A DNA stretch of 64,000 nucleotides. It comes from Crocinitomicaceae bacterium (lineage in GTDB: Bacteria > Bacteroidota > Bacteroidia > Flavobacteriales_D > Crocinitomicaceae). The stretch spans positions 24,739 through 88,738 of the forward strand of contig JAURGK010000007.1 in assembly GCA_030833845.1 (NCBI GenBank), written 5' to 3'. Below, piece by piece: positions 30,295 to 39,026 of the stretch (position 1 is its first letter; every line of letters begins with the position of its first letter). Both the position numbers and the translations under genes were made by a program. The notes under the pieces are model-generated. The model saw nothing but the letters and a program-made list of their open reading frames with translations. It was not told where the DNA came from and ran no database searches.

Positions 30295-31859
30295 AAAGAG
30301 GCCAACGCTCTTTTAAGCTCGACATCACGGTTATTTATAACTCGATAATAACCATTTTCTAAAAAGAGATGTCTAGCAATTTCAGCCTTCAGCAGCAAAC
30401 CTATCCTTTCTTTGCTGTGCCTAAATTCATTTGGCTGCAGCTCAACGTCAAATTCGGCTTTGGCAAATGAAGTAAACCGATTGAGTAGGGCGTCTGTAAT
30501 TTGAAACTTCGCAATGAAATCATTGAGGTTCATGGTCAATTCATTGTGATTTAAATAATCAAAAACAAAAGCGTTAAAAACCCCATTCCATTGCAACTCT
30601 GATAGATATAATGAGGCACCGGTGGTATCTCCAGGGACAAACACATCGGGCATGATCCCACCCCCTCCATAGACAATTCTACCCTTTCTGGTTTTATATC
30701 TTAAAGAATCAACAAAAATGCTGGAGTCTGGCTTGAAATATTCTTCAGCATAAGCCTTTTGTTCATCTTCTTTGTATGCATCATAACCATTGTTATATGG
30801 TCGTTGAATGGATCGTCCAGAAGGCGTATAATAGCGGGCCACTGTTATGCGTAAATTACTTCCGTCTTTGAGTTTTTTATCTTGTTGAATCAATCCTTTG
30901 CCATAAGAACGTCTTCCAACAATTGTTGCCCGATCGTTATCTTGAAGGGCGCCAGCAAGGATTTCGCTAGCCGATGCTGATTGCGCGTCTATAAGCACCA
31001 CCACCTTCGTCTTTTCTAAAATTCCTGAGCTGGTGGCGTAGTACTTTTGTTCTTTGCTATGCTGCCCCTTAGAGCTAAGTATTAAATAGCCTTTAGGTAA
31101 GAATTCATCGGCAATTTGAATGGCTCCGTCCATGGTTCCTCCTCCGTTACCGCGAAGATCTAAAACAAGTTTGCGCATGCCTTTATTGAGTAACTGCAAA
31201 GCTGATTGATGAAATTCTTGTGCTGTTGGCAAAGAAAATTGCGCGATTTGAATATAACCCGTCGAAGGGTTGATCATATAAGAACAAGGAACAGTTGCAA
31301 TAGGGATGGTATTGCGTGTTAAAGTTTTATGTAGTTTTTTGCCTTTGCGCTCAATTGTGACCTTAACTTTTGTGTTTGGCGCCCCTTTGAGCCTGTCCAT
31401 TACCTTCTCGTTGGTAATTTTTTTACCGGTTGCAGACTTTCCATTGATTTCAATGATGCGATCACCGCGTTTAAGCCCTCCATTAAATGCAGGAGAATTC
31501 ACATTGACATGGGTTATGCAAATGGTGTCTCTAAAAAGCAAGAAGCGCACCCCAATACCCCCAAAAGACGCATTGGTTTGTTCTTCGAGAAGTTTTAGGT
31601 CTTTGGCTGCAATGTAATTACTGTGAGGATCTAGTCGATGCAACATTTCAGAAATCGTTTGTTCAAAGATTTCTTCTTTGTTTATTTTATCAACGTATTC
31701 GTTGTCAAGCAATTCAAAGATTTGTGTGAGTTTTTGCAATTCTTTGGTGCCTTCTTTTGAACCTCCTAGCAAAGAACTGCCCACATAGACACCTAGCGCC
31801 GCTATGGCTGCAAGCAAGGTAGGTAACCAAAATAATTTTTTGTTGGATTCTTCAGACAT
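30291..31859 (-). CDS. S41 family C-terminal processing peptidase with PDZ domain
   Basis: GGIGVRF PDZ region, VLDLRGNGGGTMDGAIQIADEF, IDAQSASASEILAGALQDNDRA...GRRSYGKGLIQ. Confidence 0.92.
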   Translation of the reverse strand: MSEESNKKLFWLPTLLAAIAALGVYVGSSLLGGSKEGTKELQKLTQIFELLDNEYVDKINKEEIFEQTISEMLHRLDPHSNYIAAKDLKLLEEQTNASFGGIGVRFLLFRDTICITHVNVNSPAFNGGLKRGDRIIEINGKSATGKKITNEKVMDRLKGAPNTKVKVTIERKGKKLHKTLTRNTIPIATVPCSYMINPSTGYIQIAQFSLPTAQEFHQSALQLLNKGMRKLVLDLRGNGGGTMDGAIQIADEFLPKGYLILSSKGQHSKEQKYYATSSGILEKTKVVVLIDAQSASASEILAGALQDNDRATIVGRRSYGKGLIQQDKKLKDGSNLRITVARYYTPSGRSIQRPYNNGYDAYKEDEQKAYAEEYFKPDSSIFVDSLRYKTRKGRIVYGGGGIMPDVFVPGDTTGASLYLSELQWNGVFNAFVFDYLNHNELTMNLNDFIAKFQITDALLNRFTSFAKAEFDVELQPNEFRHSKERIGLLLKAEIARHLFLENGYYRVINNRDVELKRALASF

Positions 31860-32298
31860 CATCAATATTTTCAATTTGAAGAACTTCTAATCCGGCAGAC
31901 TCTAAGAAATGCACCCCCGAGAGGTCTTTATAGGCCTCCTGATAAACAAGTCTTTTGATGCCCGATTGTAACACCAACTTACTGCAATCTTTACACGGTG
32001 AATGAGTGAGGTAAAGGGTGGCGTCTTTACAATTGTTTGTAGAGCGGGCCACTTTTAGAATGGCATTTGCCTCAGCATGCAAGACATACCAATGAGTTTC
32101 ATTGTTCTCATCTTCGCAGCAGTTATCAAAACCAGCCGGTGTGCCATTGTAGCCATCGGAAATAATGATTGCATCTTTTACAATGATAGCACCCACTTGT
32201 TTGCGTTTACAATGAGAAAGTCTTGCCCAACTTGCAGCTAAACGCAGGTATGCCTTGTCGTAGCGAGCTTGTTTTGTGGATGATTGATTATGCCCCAT
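31852..32298 (-). CDS. dCMP/deoxycytidylate deaminase family protein
   Basis: HAEANAILKVARS, SPCKDCSKLVLQSGIKRLVY; start MGHNQSS preferred. Confidence 0.9.
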   Translation of the reverse strand: MGHNQSSTKQARYDKAYLRLAASWARLSHCKRKQVGAIIVKDAIIISDGYNGTPAGFDNCCEDENNETHWYVLHAEANAILKVARSTNNCKDATLYLTHSPCKDCSKLVLQSGIKRLVYQEAYKDLSGVHFLESAGLEVLQIENIDDV

Positions 32299-32713
32299 GT
32301 CTGATGTGTCCGCCCAAATAGCCCGTAAAAGCGAAAAGGATAAAAGCAATTATCCCTACAACCAGGGCGCCGATTTGTATTCTGCGCGCACTGGCCCATT
32401 CAGACTTTTCAGCCCAAAGCCCAATGACGGCAAGGGCAGTGAGTGCGAATATAAAAAACAAGGTGTTTTCAGCCATTTCTTCGTGAATATGAATCACCTT
32501 ATGTGATATGCCCTTGATACGCTCAGCCTCATGTTCGGCGGAGCCTCCCGAAACATAGGCAATGAGGCCTCCTATACCTGAAATCACCATAACTACATAA
32601 GCGCTAATTGCAGATTTGAAATCAGGCTTAAATAGCGCGAAAAGCAATAAAACAAGACCAAGAAAAGTCCCTACAATGGGGAGGTGGTTACTGAGTAAAT
32701 GAAAATTTGCCAT
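32288..32713 (-). CDS. Hypothetical 4-TM membrane protein
   Basis: MANFHLLSNHLPIVGTFLGLVLLLFALF...; hydrophobic, His-containing. Confidence 0.6.
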   Translation of the reverse strand: MANFHLLSNHLPIVGTFLGLVLLLFALFKPDFKSAISAYVVMVISGIGGLIAYVSGGSAEHEAERIKGISHKVIHIHEEMAENTLFFIFALTALAVIGLWAEKSEWASARRIQIGALVVGIIAFILFAFTGYLGGHIRHGA

Positions 32714-32749
32714 AAAATATAAAGTGTTGACAATCTAAGTTAAAGAATT

Positions 32750-33349
32750 TTAATGATTGTAGTACGGCGAAATCATTAAATAAACTACAACACCTGTAAT
32801 TGCAACATATAACCAAATAGGAAAGGCGTATTTGGCCCATTTTTTATGTTTTTGATAATTTCCTTCCCAAGCATGTAAATAGGTGAACAACACCACTGGA
32901 ATAACGGCAACGCTCAAAAAAATGTGTGACAGCAGCAATAAAACATAAGCAAAGCGAGAGGTTCCAACCAAGTTGAGTTCCTCAATGGACAATTTACCAT
33001 TATGATCAAGATCACCGTATTTGGTAGAATCAGAGGTCATGTGGTATGCAACGTAGCACAAAAGGAACATGACGCTCAAAACAAGAGCCAATTGAATGGT
33101 TTTTTGGTGCTGTTGTATCTTTCCATTTTTTATAAAAAGCAGCGCCAAGATAAGCAGCGTTGCAGTTAGGCCATTGATCGTGGCATAAATAGGTGGTAGA
33201 AACGAAAAGTCAACACCTTCGATTTTAATTCCAAAAAGGGCAGCTACTGCCAATGGAATAACTATTGAGATGGCCACGACCCATTTGCGCAAGTTTGTTT
33301 TAGGAGCTGTGTTTGTGTTATTCATGGTTGAAAAGGGTTTTAACATCAT
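32750..33349 (-). CDS. DUF420-family membrane protein with EF-hand-like insert
   Basis: DUF420-type TM pattern (INGLTATLLILALLFIKNGKIQQHQ...CYVAYHMTSDSTKYG...HKKWAKYAFPIWLYVAITGVVVYLM); contains DLDHNGKLSIEE. Confidence 0.85.
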   Translation of the reverse strand: MMLKPFSTMNNTNTAPKTNLRKWVVAISIVIPLAVAALFGIKIEGVDFSFLPPIYATINGLTATLLILALLFIKNGKIQQHQKTIQLALVLSVMFLLCYVAYHMTSDSTKYGDLDHNGKLSIEELNLVGTSRFAYVLLLLSHIFLSVAVIPVVLFTYLHAWEGNYQKHKKWAKYAFPIWLYVAITGVVVYLMISPYYNH

Positions 33350-33980
33350 TGATTAACCGCTGAAATTCTTTTTTGTTGACACTTAGGTCTGGCTGGACAA
33401 CTTCGTATACGCCTCTTACGTATCCTTTTTTATCGACTAGGGTAAAAGCCCCGGAGTGTGCATAACCCCCTAGCGCTTCATTTTCTTTACCTGCGAAAAT
33501 TAGAAAGTGTTCTATTCCGAGCTTGTGAGTAAAGGCTTCATTCCCGGTTAAAAACGCCCAATTATTTTGCTTAATCCCAAGGCTTTTTTTATGCAATTTA
33601 AGTTTACTCGGGGTGTCGTTGGTAGGGTCTATGGTAAATGATAAGTATTGTATTTGCGAATCGTACCTTTTGAGCGCCTTCTCTACATTTTTAAGCTGCG
33701 TATTCATGATTGGGCAAATACTCGGACAACTTGCAAAGAAAAATTCTGTAATCCACACCTTATTAGCAAAAGTTTTATTGCTAACTATAACGGAATCTTC
33801 ATTGAAAAACGAAAAATTTGGAATTTGCTGGTAAATCGTGTCGGTAATGGTTTTTCCGTTTTTTGTTTGGTAAACCACATCGTAGTTACCAAGAAAGGGC
33901 AAGCGGCGTTGTGGTGTGTCCTTACAAGCAAATAATAACAAACCAAATAAAGTTAGCCAGCTATTTGTCTTTTTGAGCAC
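33318..33980 (-). CDS. SCO1/SenC family copper-binding protein
   Basis: WITEFFFASCPSICPIMNTQL: CxxxC; lipoprotein-like N-terminus. Confidence 0.9.
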   Translation of the reverse strand: MLKKTNSWLTLFGLLLFACKDTPQRRLPFLGNYDVVYQTKNGKTITDTIYQQIPNFSFFNEDSVIVSNKTFANKVWITEFFFASCPSICPIMNTQLKNVEKALKRYDSQIQYLSFTIDPTNDTPSKLKLHKKSLGIKQNNWAFLTGNEAFTHKLGIEHFLIFAGKENEALGGYAHSGAFTLVDKKGYVRGVYEVVQPDLSVNKKEFQRLINDVKTLFNHE

Positions 33981-34671
33981 GTTCTTTGTCGTATTGTTTC
34001 ATTAGTAGAGCCAAGTGCTCCTTCATTTTGCGGATCATTCCTTCAGTATGGCCATTGAGTGCCATTCGCAGGTGGTTTTTCTTGTCAATTAATAAAATCA
34101 ATTCATTGTATGATACCCCACCAAAATACTTTTTGTCTTTGACGATTAGATTTTGCCCATTGTTGGTAATATTGAAGAAATCATGAGGATCTGCATTGAT
34201 GAGCTGCCAAAGTTCGGGGTCAAAACCTTCTACCTTGGAGCGCAACATGTCTTGCACGTCCAAAAGGGCAGCTTCTGAAACAGGTTGGCCTAAAGAGTCG
34301 ACTACAATAGACAGCATGCGCACTTGTTTTAGTTTCTTGCGTTTGTTGGTCCGAAGATCTTTATAGATGTTTTGTGTCAGTGGGAAAAATGCCAATCCGC
34401 ATTGGTATGGACAAGTGATTTGTATGGTATTGATAATGACAACTTGGTCTTGGTAATCTTGGAGAGATTTTTTTTGCTTGCCCAGGTGATTGTATACAGA
34501 AAAGGTTGGTGTTTTCACCAACCCATAATCTGATAATTGTTTGAAGCGATGATCACAACCTCTAGTGGCCATGAAAATCAAAAAAAGTGCCGGGCCAAAA
34601 ACAAGGGTCAGGGCCAGTATGGAGCGCCCCCGATGTGGTTTAGCTACTTTTTGCTGCATTGTTATTGCCAC
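33961..34671 (-). CDS. Second SCO1/SenC-like protein
   Basis: VVIINTIQITCPYQCGLAFFPL: CxxxC thioredoxin-like; N-terminal TM. Confidence 0.8.
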   Translation of the reverse strand: MAITMQQKVAKPHRGRSILALTLVFGPALFLIFMATRGCDHRFKQLSDYGLVKTPTFSVYNHLGKQKKSLQDYQDQVVIINTIQITCPYQCGLAFFPLTQNIYKDLRTNKRKKLKQVRMLSIVVDSLGQPVSEAALLDVQDMLRSKVEGFDPELWQLINADPHDFFNITNNGQNLIVKDKKYFGGVSYNELILLIDKKNHLRMALNGHTEGMIRKMKEHLALLMKQYDKERAQKDK

Positions 34672-35030
34672 ATTGCGTCCCAGACACCCCCAATTGCAGT
34701 GCCTTCGTATAGGGCAATGAAAATAAGGTAAAGGACAAAAATAAAGTACGGGATAAGAATAACGTTACGTAAGTAACGACGCTCATCACCAAGATGCATG
34801 AAAACCATGACGATGTAGCCTGCTTTCAATAAGGTTAGAAGGATAAAGATTACTTTGACGGCAGTCCACCAATCAGATGATTGCTTGATGCTGGCACCAA
34901 TAAAAACTTCAATAACCGTAACTATTGTAAGCAATAAAGTGACTTTGTATATTTTTTGGCGAATTTGTTTGCCTTTAGCTTCGTCGTGATGAGCGTGAAG
35001 TGAGTATTCAATGAGGTCGTCTCTTTCCAT
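34662..35030 (-). CDS. Cytochrome c oxidase subunit IV family protein
   Basis: Three TM, FILLTLLKAGYIVMVFMHLGDERRYLRNVILIPYF. Confidence 0.88.
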   Translation of the reverse strand: MERDDLIEYSLHAHHDEAKGKQIRQKIYKVTLLLTIVTVIEVFIGASIKQSSDWWTAVKVIFILLTLLKAGYIVMVFMHLGDERRYLRNVILIPYFIFVLYLIFIALYEGTAIGGVWDAMWQ

Positions 35031-35051
35031 GATGAGTTGTGTTTAAGAGAA

Positions 35052-36077
35052 TTACAATAAATAAAAGAAGGTGAACACGAAAACCCAAACAAGGTCAACG
35101 AAGTGCCAGTAGAGCCCGGTTTTTTCAACCATTTCGTAGTGGCCACGCTTGTGGTAAGTGCCTGCTAACACACCTAGAAGTATCAAAATATTGATGATTA
35201 CACCAGAAAATACGTGAAAACCGTGAAAACCTGTGATGAAGAAAAAGAACTGGGCATATTGCTGTGGTCCATATTCGTTTTGTTTCATATTTGCACCATA
35301 AATGACGCGGTTCTTTTCGCCTGCATAAAGGGCCTCGTAGTAAAGATTTTCTGCTTTTTTACCTGTGATTTCTTCCCCCCCCACTTTGTAGGTATTCCCA
35401 TCACGCTTGATGATTAGTTTTAAGTCGTGGTCATGGGCTTTATTGATTTTTGCAACTGCACCATCTGAAAGATGAATAAAGCCGTTTTCGATATGGCCTT
35501 GTTCTGCGGCATGCTGGAATTGGTGCATTAAATCATCTTTAATTACTGCGCCAACTTTGTGTTCTGAACCCGCTTTTGTAACTGTAAAGTTTTGAATTTC
35601 ACCAAAATGACCCTTAACGATGGCTTGTGAACCATCTGAAAGTTCAATTTTACCAAATTCAGAACCGTGGATAAAGTGAGACCATTCCCAAGCTTGAGAT
35701 CCTAAGAAAAAGAAACCACCAATGATAGTGGCAATCATCCATTTAGTTACGCCTTTACGATCCATTCGGTGACCTGCCTCAACAGCAAGCACCATGGTTA
35801 CCGAAGAAACAATCAAAATGAAAGTCATCAGGGCTACGTAAAGCAATGGATATCCATGGCCTAAAAAAGGCATGGAATTGAAGGTCTCTTCACCAATTGG
35901 CCATGCATCTTGAGCATCGTGGCGAGTAAAACCATAGGCAATTAATAAACCGCTGAAAGTGAGGGCATCCGAAACGAGGAAGAACCACATCATTAGTTTG
36001 CCATAACTTGTTTGAAAAGGGGATTCTTTTCCTCCCCATAATGTTTTGGCGTCTAGTTGTGCAGAGTGTCCGGCCAT
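35052..36077 (-). CDS. Cytochrome c oxidase subunit III with large soluble insert
   Basis: CoxIII TM pattern (MWFFLVSDALTFSGLLIAY; FFFITGFHGFHVFSG; GLYWHFVDLVWVFVFTFFYLL), about 115-aa hydrophilic insert. Confidence 0.9.
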   Translation of the reverse strand: MAGHSAQLDAKTLWGGKESPFQTSYGKLMMWFFLVSDALTFSGLLIAYGFTRHDAQDAWPIGEETFNSMPFLGHGYPLLYVALMTFILIVSSVTMVLAVEAGHRMDRKGVTKWMIATIIGGFFFLGSQAWEWSHFIHGSEFGKIELSDGSQAIVKGHFGEIQNFTVTKAGSEHKVGAVIKDDLMHQFQHAAEQGHIENGFIHLSDGAVAKINKAHDHDLKLIIKRDGNTYKVGGEEITGKKAENLYYEALYAGEKNRVIYGANMKQNEYGPQQYAQFFFFITGFHGFHVFSGVIINILILLGVLAGTYHKRGHYEMVEKTGLYWHFVDLVWVFVFTFFYLL

Positions 36078-36101
36078 TTTAAGAAAAATTTTTGTGCAAG
36101 T

Positions 36102-37151
36102 TTAGTGAATAAAAATCAAAAACACGAGTAAATACAGCCATAAAAGCCCTAAAAAGTGCCAGAAGATACTGCTCAATCTGAGTGACAAGGTATTTTGAGA
36201 ATTGAACTTACCTGTGAATGAGGCAATTGCAACTTTTACAAGATATAAAAGTGCAATTAGCACATGTAACAAGTGCACGAAGCTAATTAGGTACAAATAA
36301 GCAGAGGCGGTATCTGCAGATTGCATGGCCGAAAGCTGCATATGCGGCTTGAGCGGAATGCCGTTATAGAGAAGTGAACGGTTTTTATATTGAAGTTCCT
36401 TTCCTGCATAGTAAATAGTAAAGTCTTTTCCATAGGTGCCGTGCGCAAAGAAATCGCCGCGTTTGTCACGGATATTCACAGCTAATTCACTCAAGCGCAG
36501 CTCATCTGTGTAGGTGAATTGAGTGCTATCGTTGACATACAGGCGACTGTTTTTTATGAGCACGGGGCTGCCATTGTAAAATAATTCAATGTCTTGGTTT
36601 TGGACATTGATCTGCTTGGCCTTGGTTCGGGATAATTTTTCAAACTGTTTGAAATAATTTTGAATTTTTTGAAATTCAGCATCTTGAATTTCCTGGCCAT
36701 TAATGAGGTAATTATTTCCATCCACCGCAACAAGGGCCCCTTTGTACTTAAATTCAAAGTACTCACCATAGCGACCATTCGTTACCAAGATGTCATTTAC
36801 TGGATTAACCCCTTTATCTACTAGCTGACCATAACCAACAAATTGATAATAAATGAAACCAGCTCCAAAAATAAGCGTGGCTAACATCGCTCCTTTCAGC
36901 TGGCCTTGTTTGTCTTTTTTGGCGCTTTGAATGGCAAACCAAAAACTTAGTGAGCTTAGCGCAATAAAGAGTGTGCTTAGATAAAAACCATTTGGCAGCG
37001 GGTATTTGAGCCAAAATGATTTGCCCATTGAGACATAATAACCAGAAGTAAGTCCGGCAAAGAGCATGACAATACTGAAAATACCTACGTAAACGAGGTT
37101 TTTTTTCATTTTTTCTTTGAGCTCTGGGCTCATTTCATTTTCACGATTCAT
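36102..37151 (-). CDS. Second cytochrome c oxidase subunit III-like protein with large insert
   Basis: LVYVGIFSIVMLFAGLTSGYYVSMGKSFW...FVHLLHVLIALLYLV...SSIFWHFLGLLWLYLLVFLIFIH. Confidence 0.85.
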   Translation of the reverse strand: MNRENEMSPELKEKMKKNLVYVGIFSIVMLFAGLTSGYYVSMGKSFWLKYPLPNGFYLSTLFIALSSLSFWFAIQSAKKDKQGQLKGAMLATLIFGAGFIYYQFVGYGQLVDKGVNPVNDILVTNGRYGEYFEFKYKGALVAVDGNNYLINGQEIQDAEFQKIQNYFKQFEKLSRTKAKQINVQNQDIELFYNGSPVLIKNSRLYVNDSTQFTYTDELRLSELAVNIRDKRGDFFAHGTYGKDFTIYYAGKELQYKNRSLLYNGIPLKPHMQLSAMQSADTASAYLYLISFVHLLHVLIALLYLVKVAIASFTGKFNSQNTLSLRLSSIFWHFLGLLWLYLLVFLIFIH

Positions 37152-37152
37152 A

Positions 37153-38049
37153 CTAGAATTTTAATATTTTAAAAAAATAGTCACTACGATCAATCACATA
37201 AATAAATTGTATGATTGGTAAATAAACAAAAGAAGCAAACATTAGTTTTCGCGCATCAGCAGTGGCACAACTGTGGTACAACTTATAAGAGAGGTAAAAG
37301 AACCAAACCCCCATGAAGCTGCCAATAACAAGCGTGATGAGCCCTGTCCAGCCAAGAATCCACGGCATCAGACTAAATGGGATCAGAGCTAACGAATAAA
37401 CCATGATTTGAAATGCTGAGGCCTTGCTTTTTCCTGTTGCTGAGGGCAGCAAGGAGAAACCAGCTTTTTTGTAATCGTCATAAAGCACCCAGGCAATGGC
37501 CCAAAAGTGTGGAAATTGCCATGTGAACTGCACAAAAAATAAGATGCCAGGTATAAATCCAAATTGATCTGTGGCAGCAATAGCCCCTAAAAACGGTGGT
37601 ATGGCACCCGGGAAGGCACCAATAAAGACAGCCCAAGGGGTTTTTCGTTTAAGGGGAGTGTAGGCAAATACGTAACTAACAAATGCGAATAAGCCAAGCA
37701 GCGCGCTTTTAAAGTTGATCAGATAGAGCAAATACGTTCCGATAGTTAAAAATAAAAGGACAATAATGTAGGCCTCTTTTAATTGCATTTGCCCGGTTGG
37801 TAGTGGCCGTTGGTTGGTGCGGTTCATAATTTGGTCGAGCTCGCGCTCCCAGATTTGATTAGCACCATTCGACGCGCCGGTTACGAGTGTTCCACCTAAT
37901 AGGAGTAAAAGTATTTCATACCAGTTTTTCCCACCGGCAAATAAGTAACCACTAAGGGCAGATAAAATGACGAGAAAGGAAAGGCGAAACTTAGTAAAAA
38001 CCAAGTAGGTTTTAAGCAGGGAAGGAGGCTGTTGGTTAACTTCAGACAT
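37153..38049 (-). CDS. ctaB: Protoheme IX farnesyltransferase
   Basis: GASNGANQIWERELDQIMNRTNQRPLPTGQM; UbiA family heme O synthase. Confidence 0.95.
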   Translation of the reverse strand: MSEVNQQPPSLLKTYLVFTKFRLSFLVILSALSGYLFAGGKNWYEILLLLLGGTLVTGASNGANQIWERELDQIMNRTNQRPLPTGQMQLKEAYIIVLLFLTIGTYLLYLINFKSALLGLFAFVSYVFAYTPLKRKTPWAVFIGAFPGAIPPFLGAIAATDQFGFIPGILFFVQFTWQFPHFWAIAWVLYDDYKKAGFSLLPSATGKSKASAFQIMVYSLALIPFSLMPWILGWTGLITLVIGSFMGVWFFYLSYKLYHSCATADARKLMFASFVYLPIIQFIYVIDRSDYFFKILKF

Positions 38050-38051
38050 CG

Positions 38052-38612
38052 TTACAAAATTACACTAAAAAGTCCTTGAAGTAAAGATAAAATAAGCCAA
38101 ATCAGCACAAAAACTAAGCCAAAAGCAAGAAGCAAAGCCCCAATGGTGTCTACGATGATGCCACCAATGAAAAATAGCACAACACCAAAAACCAAACATA
38201 CAACAGCACAGAGACCAATAAAAAAGCGCGTGCTGCTCACAATGCCATTGGGCTGGGCTATTTTTACTTGAGAATGATTGTGATTGATGAATAATTCCTT
38301 GCTAACTTGTCTTGGTTTTCTAACGACTGAAGGATGATATGAGTTTTCTGACTGGTGCGAAATTGAATCATGAGGAGTGCCAATTGAAATATTGGTTTCT
38401 TCCTCTATGTGCGCATGCGGATTGTTGTGCGCTGTAGTTGGATTTAAAACAGAGGCTGCACGACTTTCTGTTTTTTTGACATTGCTTAGATCTTGCGCTT
38501 CTTCTATTTGAAAAGCGTTTTGTGTTTTACTATTTCTGAGCACCACCTCGGTCGGATGGCAGGAGGCAAGTAGCAAGATTAATAAACTAAGGCGTTTCAT
38601 GGTAATATTCAT
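38052..38612 (-). CDS. Hypothetical lipoprotein with C-terminal TM segments
   Basis: Lipobox LLASC; C-terminal hydrophobic pair. Confidence 0.55.
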   Translation of the reverse strand: MNITMKRLSLLILLLASCHPTEVVLRNSKTQNAFQIEEAQDLSNVKKTESRAASVLNPTTAHNNPHAHIEEETNISIGTPHDSISHQSENSYHPSVVRKPRQVSKELFINHNHSQVKIAQPNGIVSSTRFFIGLCAVVCLVFGVVLFFIGGIIVDTIGALLLAFGLVFVLIWLILSLLQGLFSVIL

Positions 38613-38940
38613 TTTTAATGAAGTATTCCAAGAGGGCTTCTTTAAGCAGGTGTTGTTGTTGTTGGTGGTCTAAAGGCGGAAGTGCTTGATTTAGGGAGAA
38701 ATGAGGCCACATATCTGCATCTCGACCTTCGAATGTATAATAGCCATAGGGTTCGAGTAGCGTGCAAATGGCAATGTGCATGAGCTCCATTTTTTGTTGT
38801 TTTGAAAAAGTTTGGTGCCCCATGCCAAGTTCATTGACGCCAACCAAAAAAAGAAAGGTAGACATGTCCATTCCTGGGCCAAAATCTTTTTCAAGATGCT
38901 TTTGGAGTTGTTGAAAACGCAATTCAATGTCGTGATCCAT
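38587..38940 (-). CDS. Conserved hypothetical protein
   Basis: MDHDIELRFQQLQKHLEKDFGPGMDMSTFLFLVGVNELGMGHQTFSKQQKMELMHIAICTLLEPYGYY; start after a -7 element at 38945-38952. Confidence 0.6.
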   Translation of the reverse strand: MDHDIELRFQQLQKHLEKDFGPGMDMSTFLFLVGVNELGMGHQTFSKQQKMELMHIAICTLLEPYGYYTFEGRDADMWPHFSLNQALPPLDHQQQQHLLKEALLEYFIKNEYYHETP

Positions 38941-38977
38941 AGTGCAAAAATACGTATACAAGACCGATAATAGGCAC

Positions 38978-39006
38978 AAAAAAAGGGGCCTCTTTCGAAA
39001 GCCCCT
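38978..39006 (-). terminator. Terminator after the T9SS repeat protein
   Basis: On the minus strand AGGGGC-tttcgaaagag-GCCCCTTTTTTT. Confidence 0.85.
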
Positions 39007-39026
39007 CCTTTTCATCAATCAACTTC

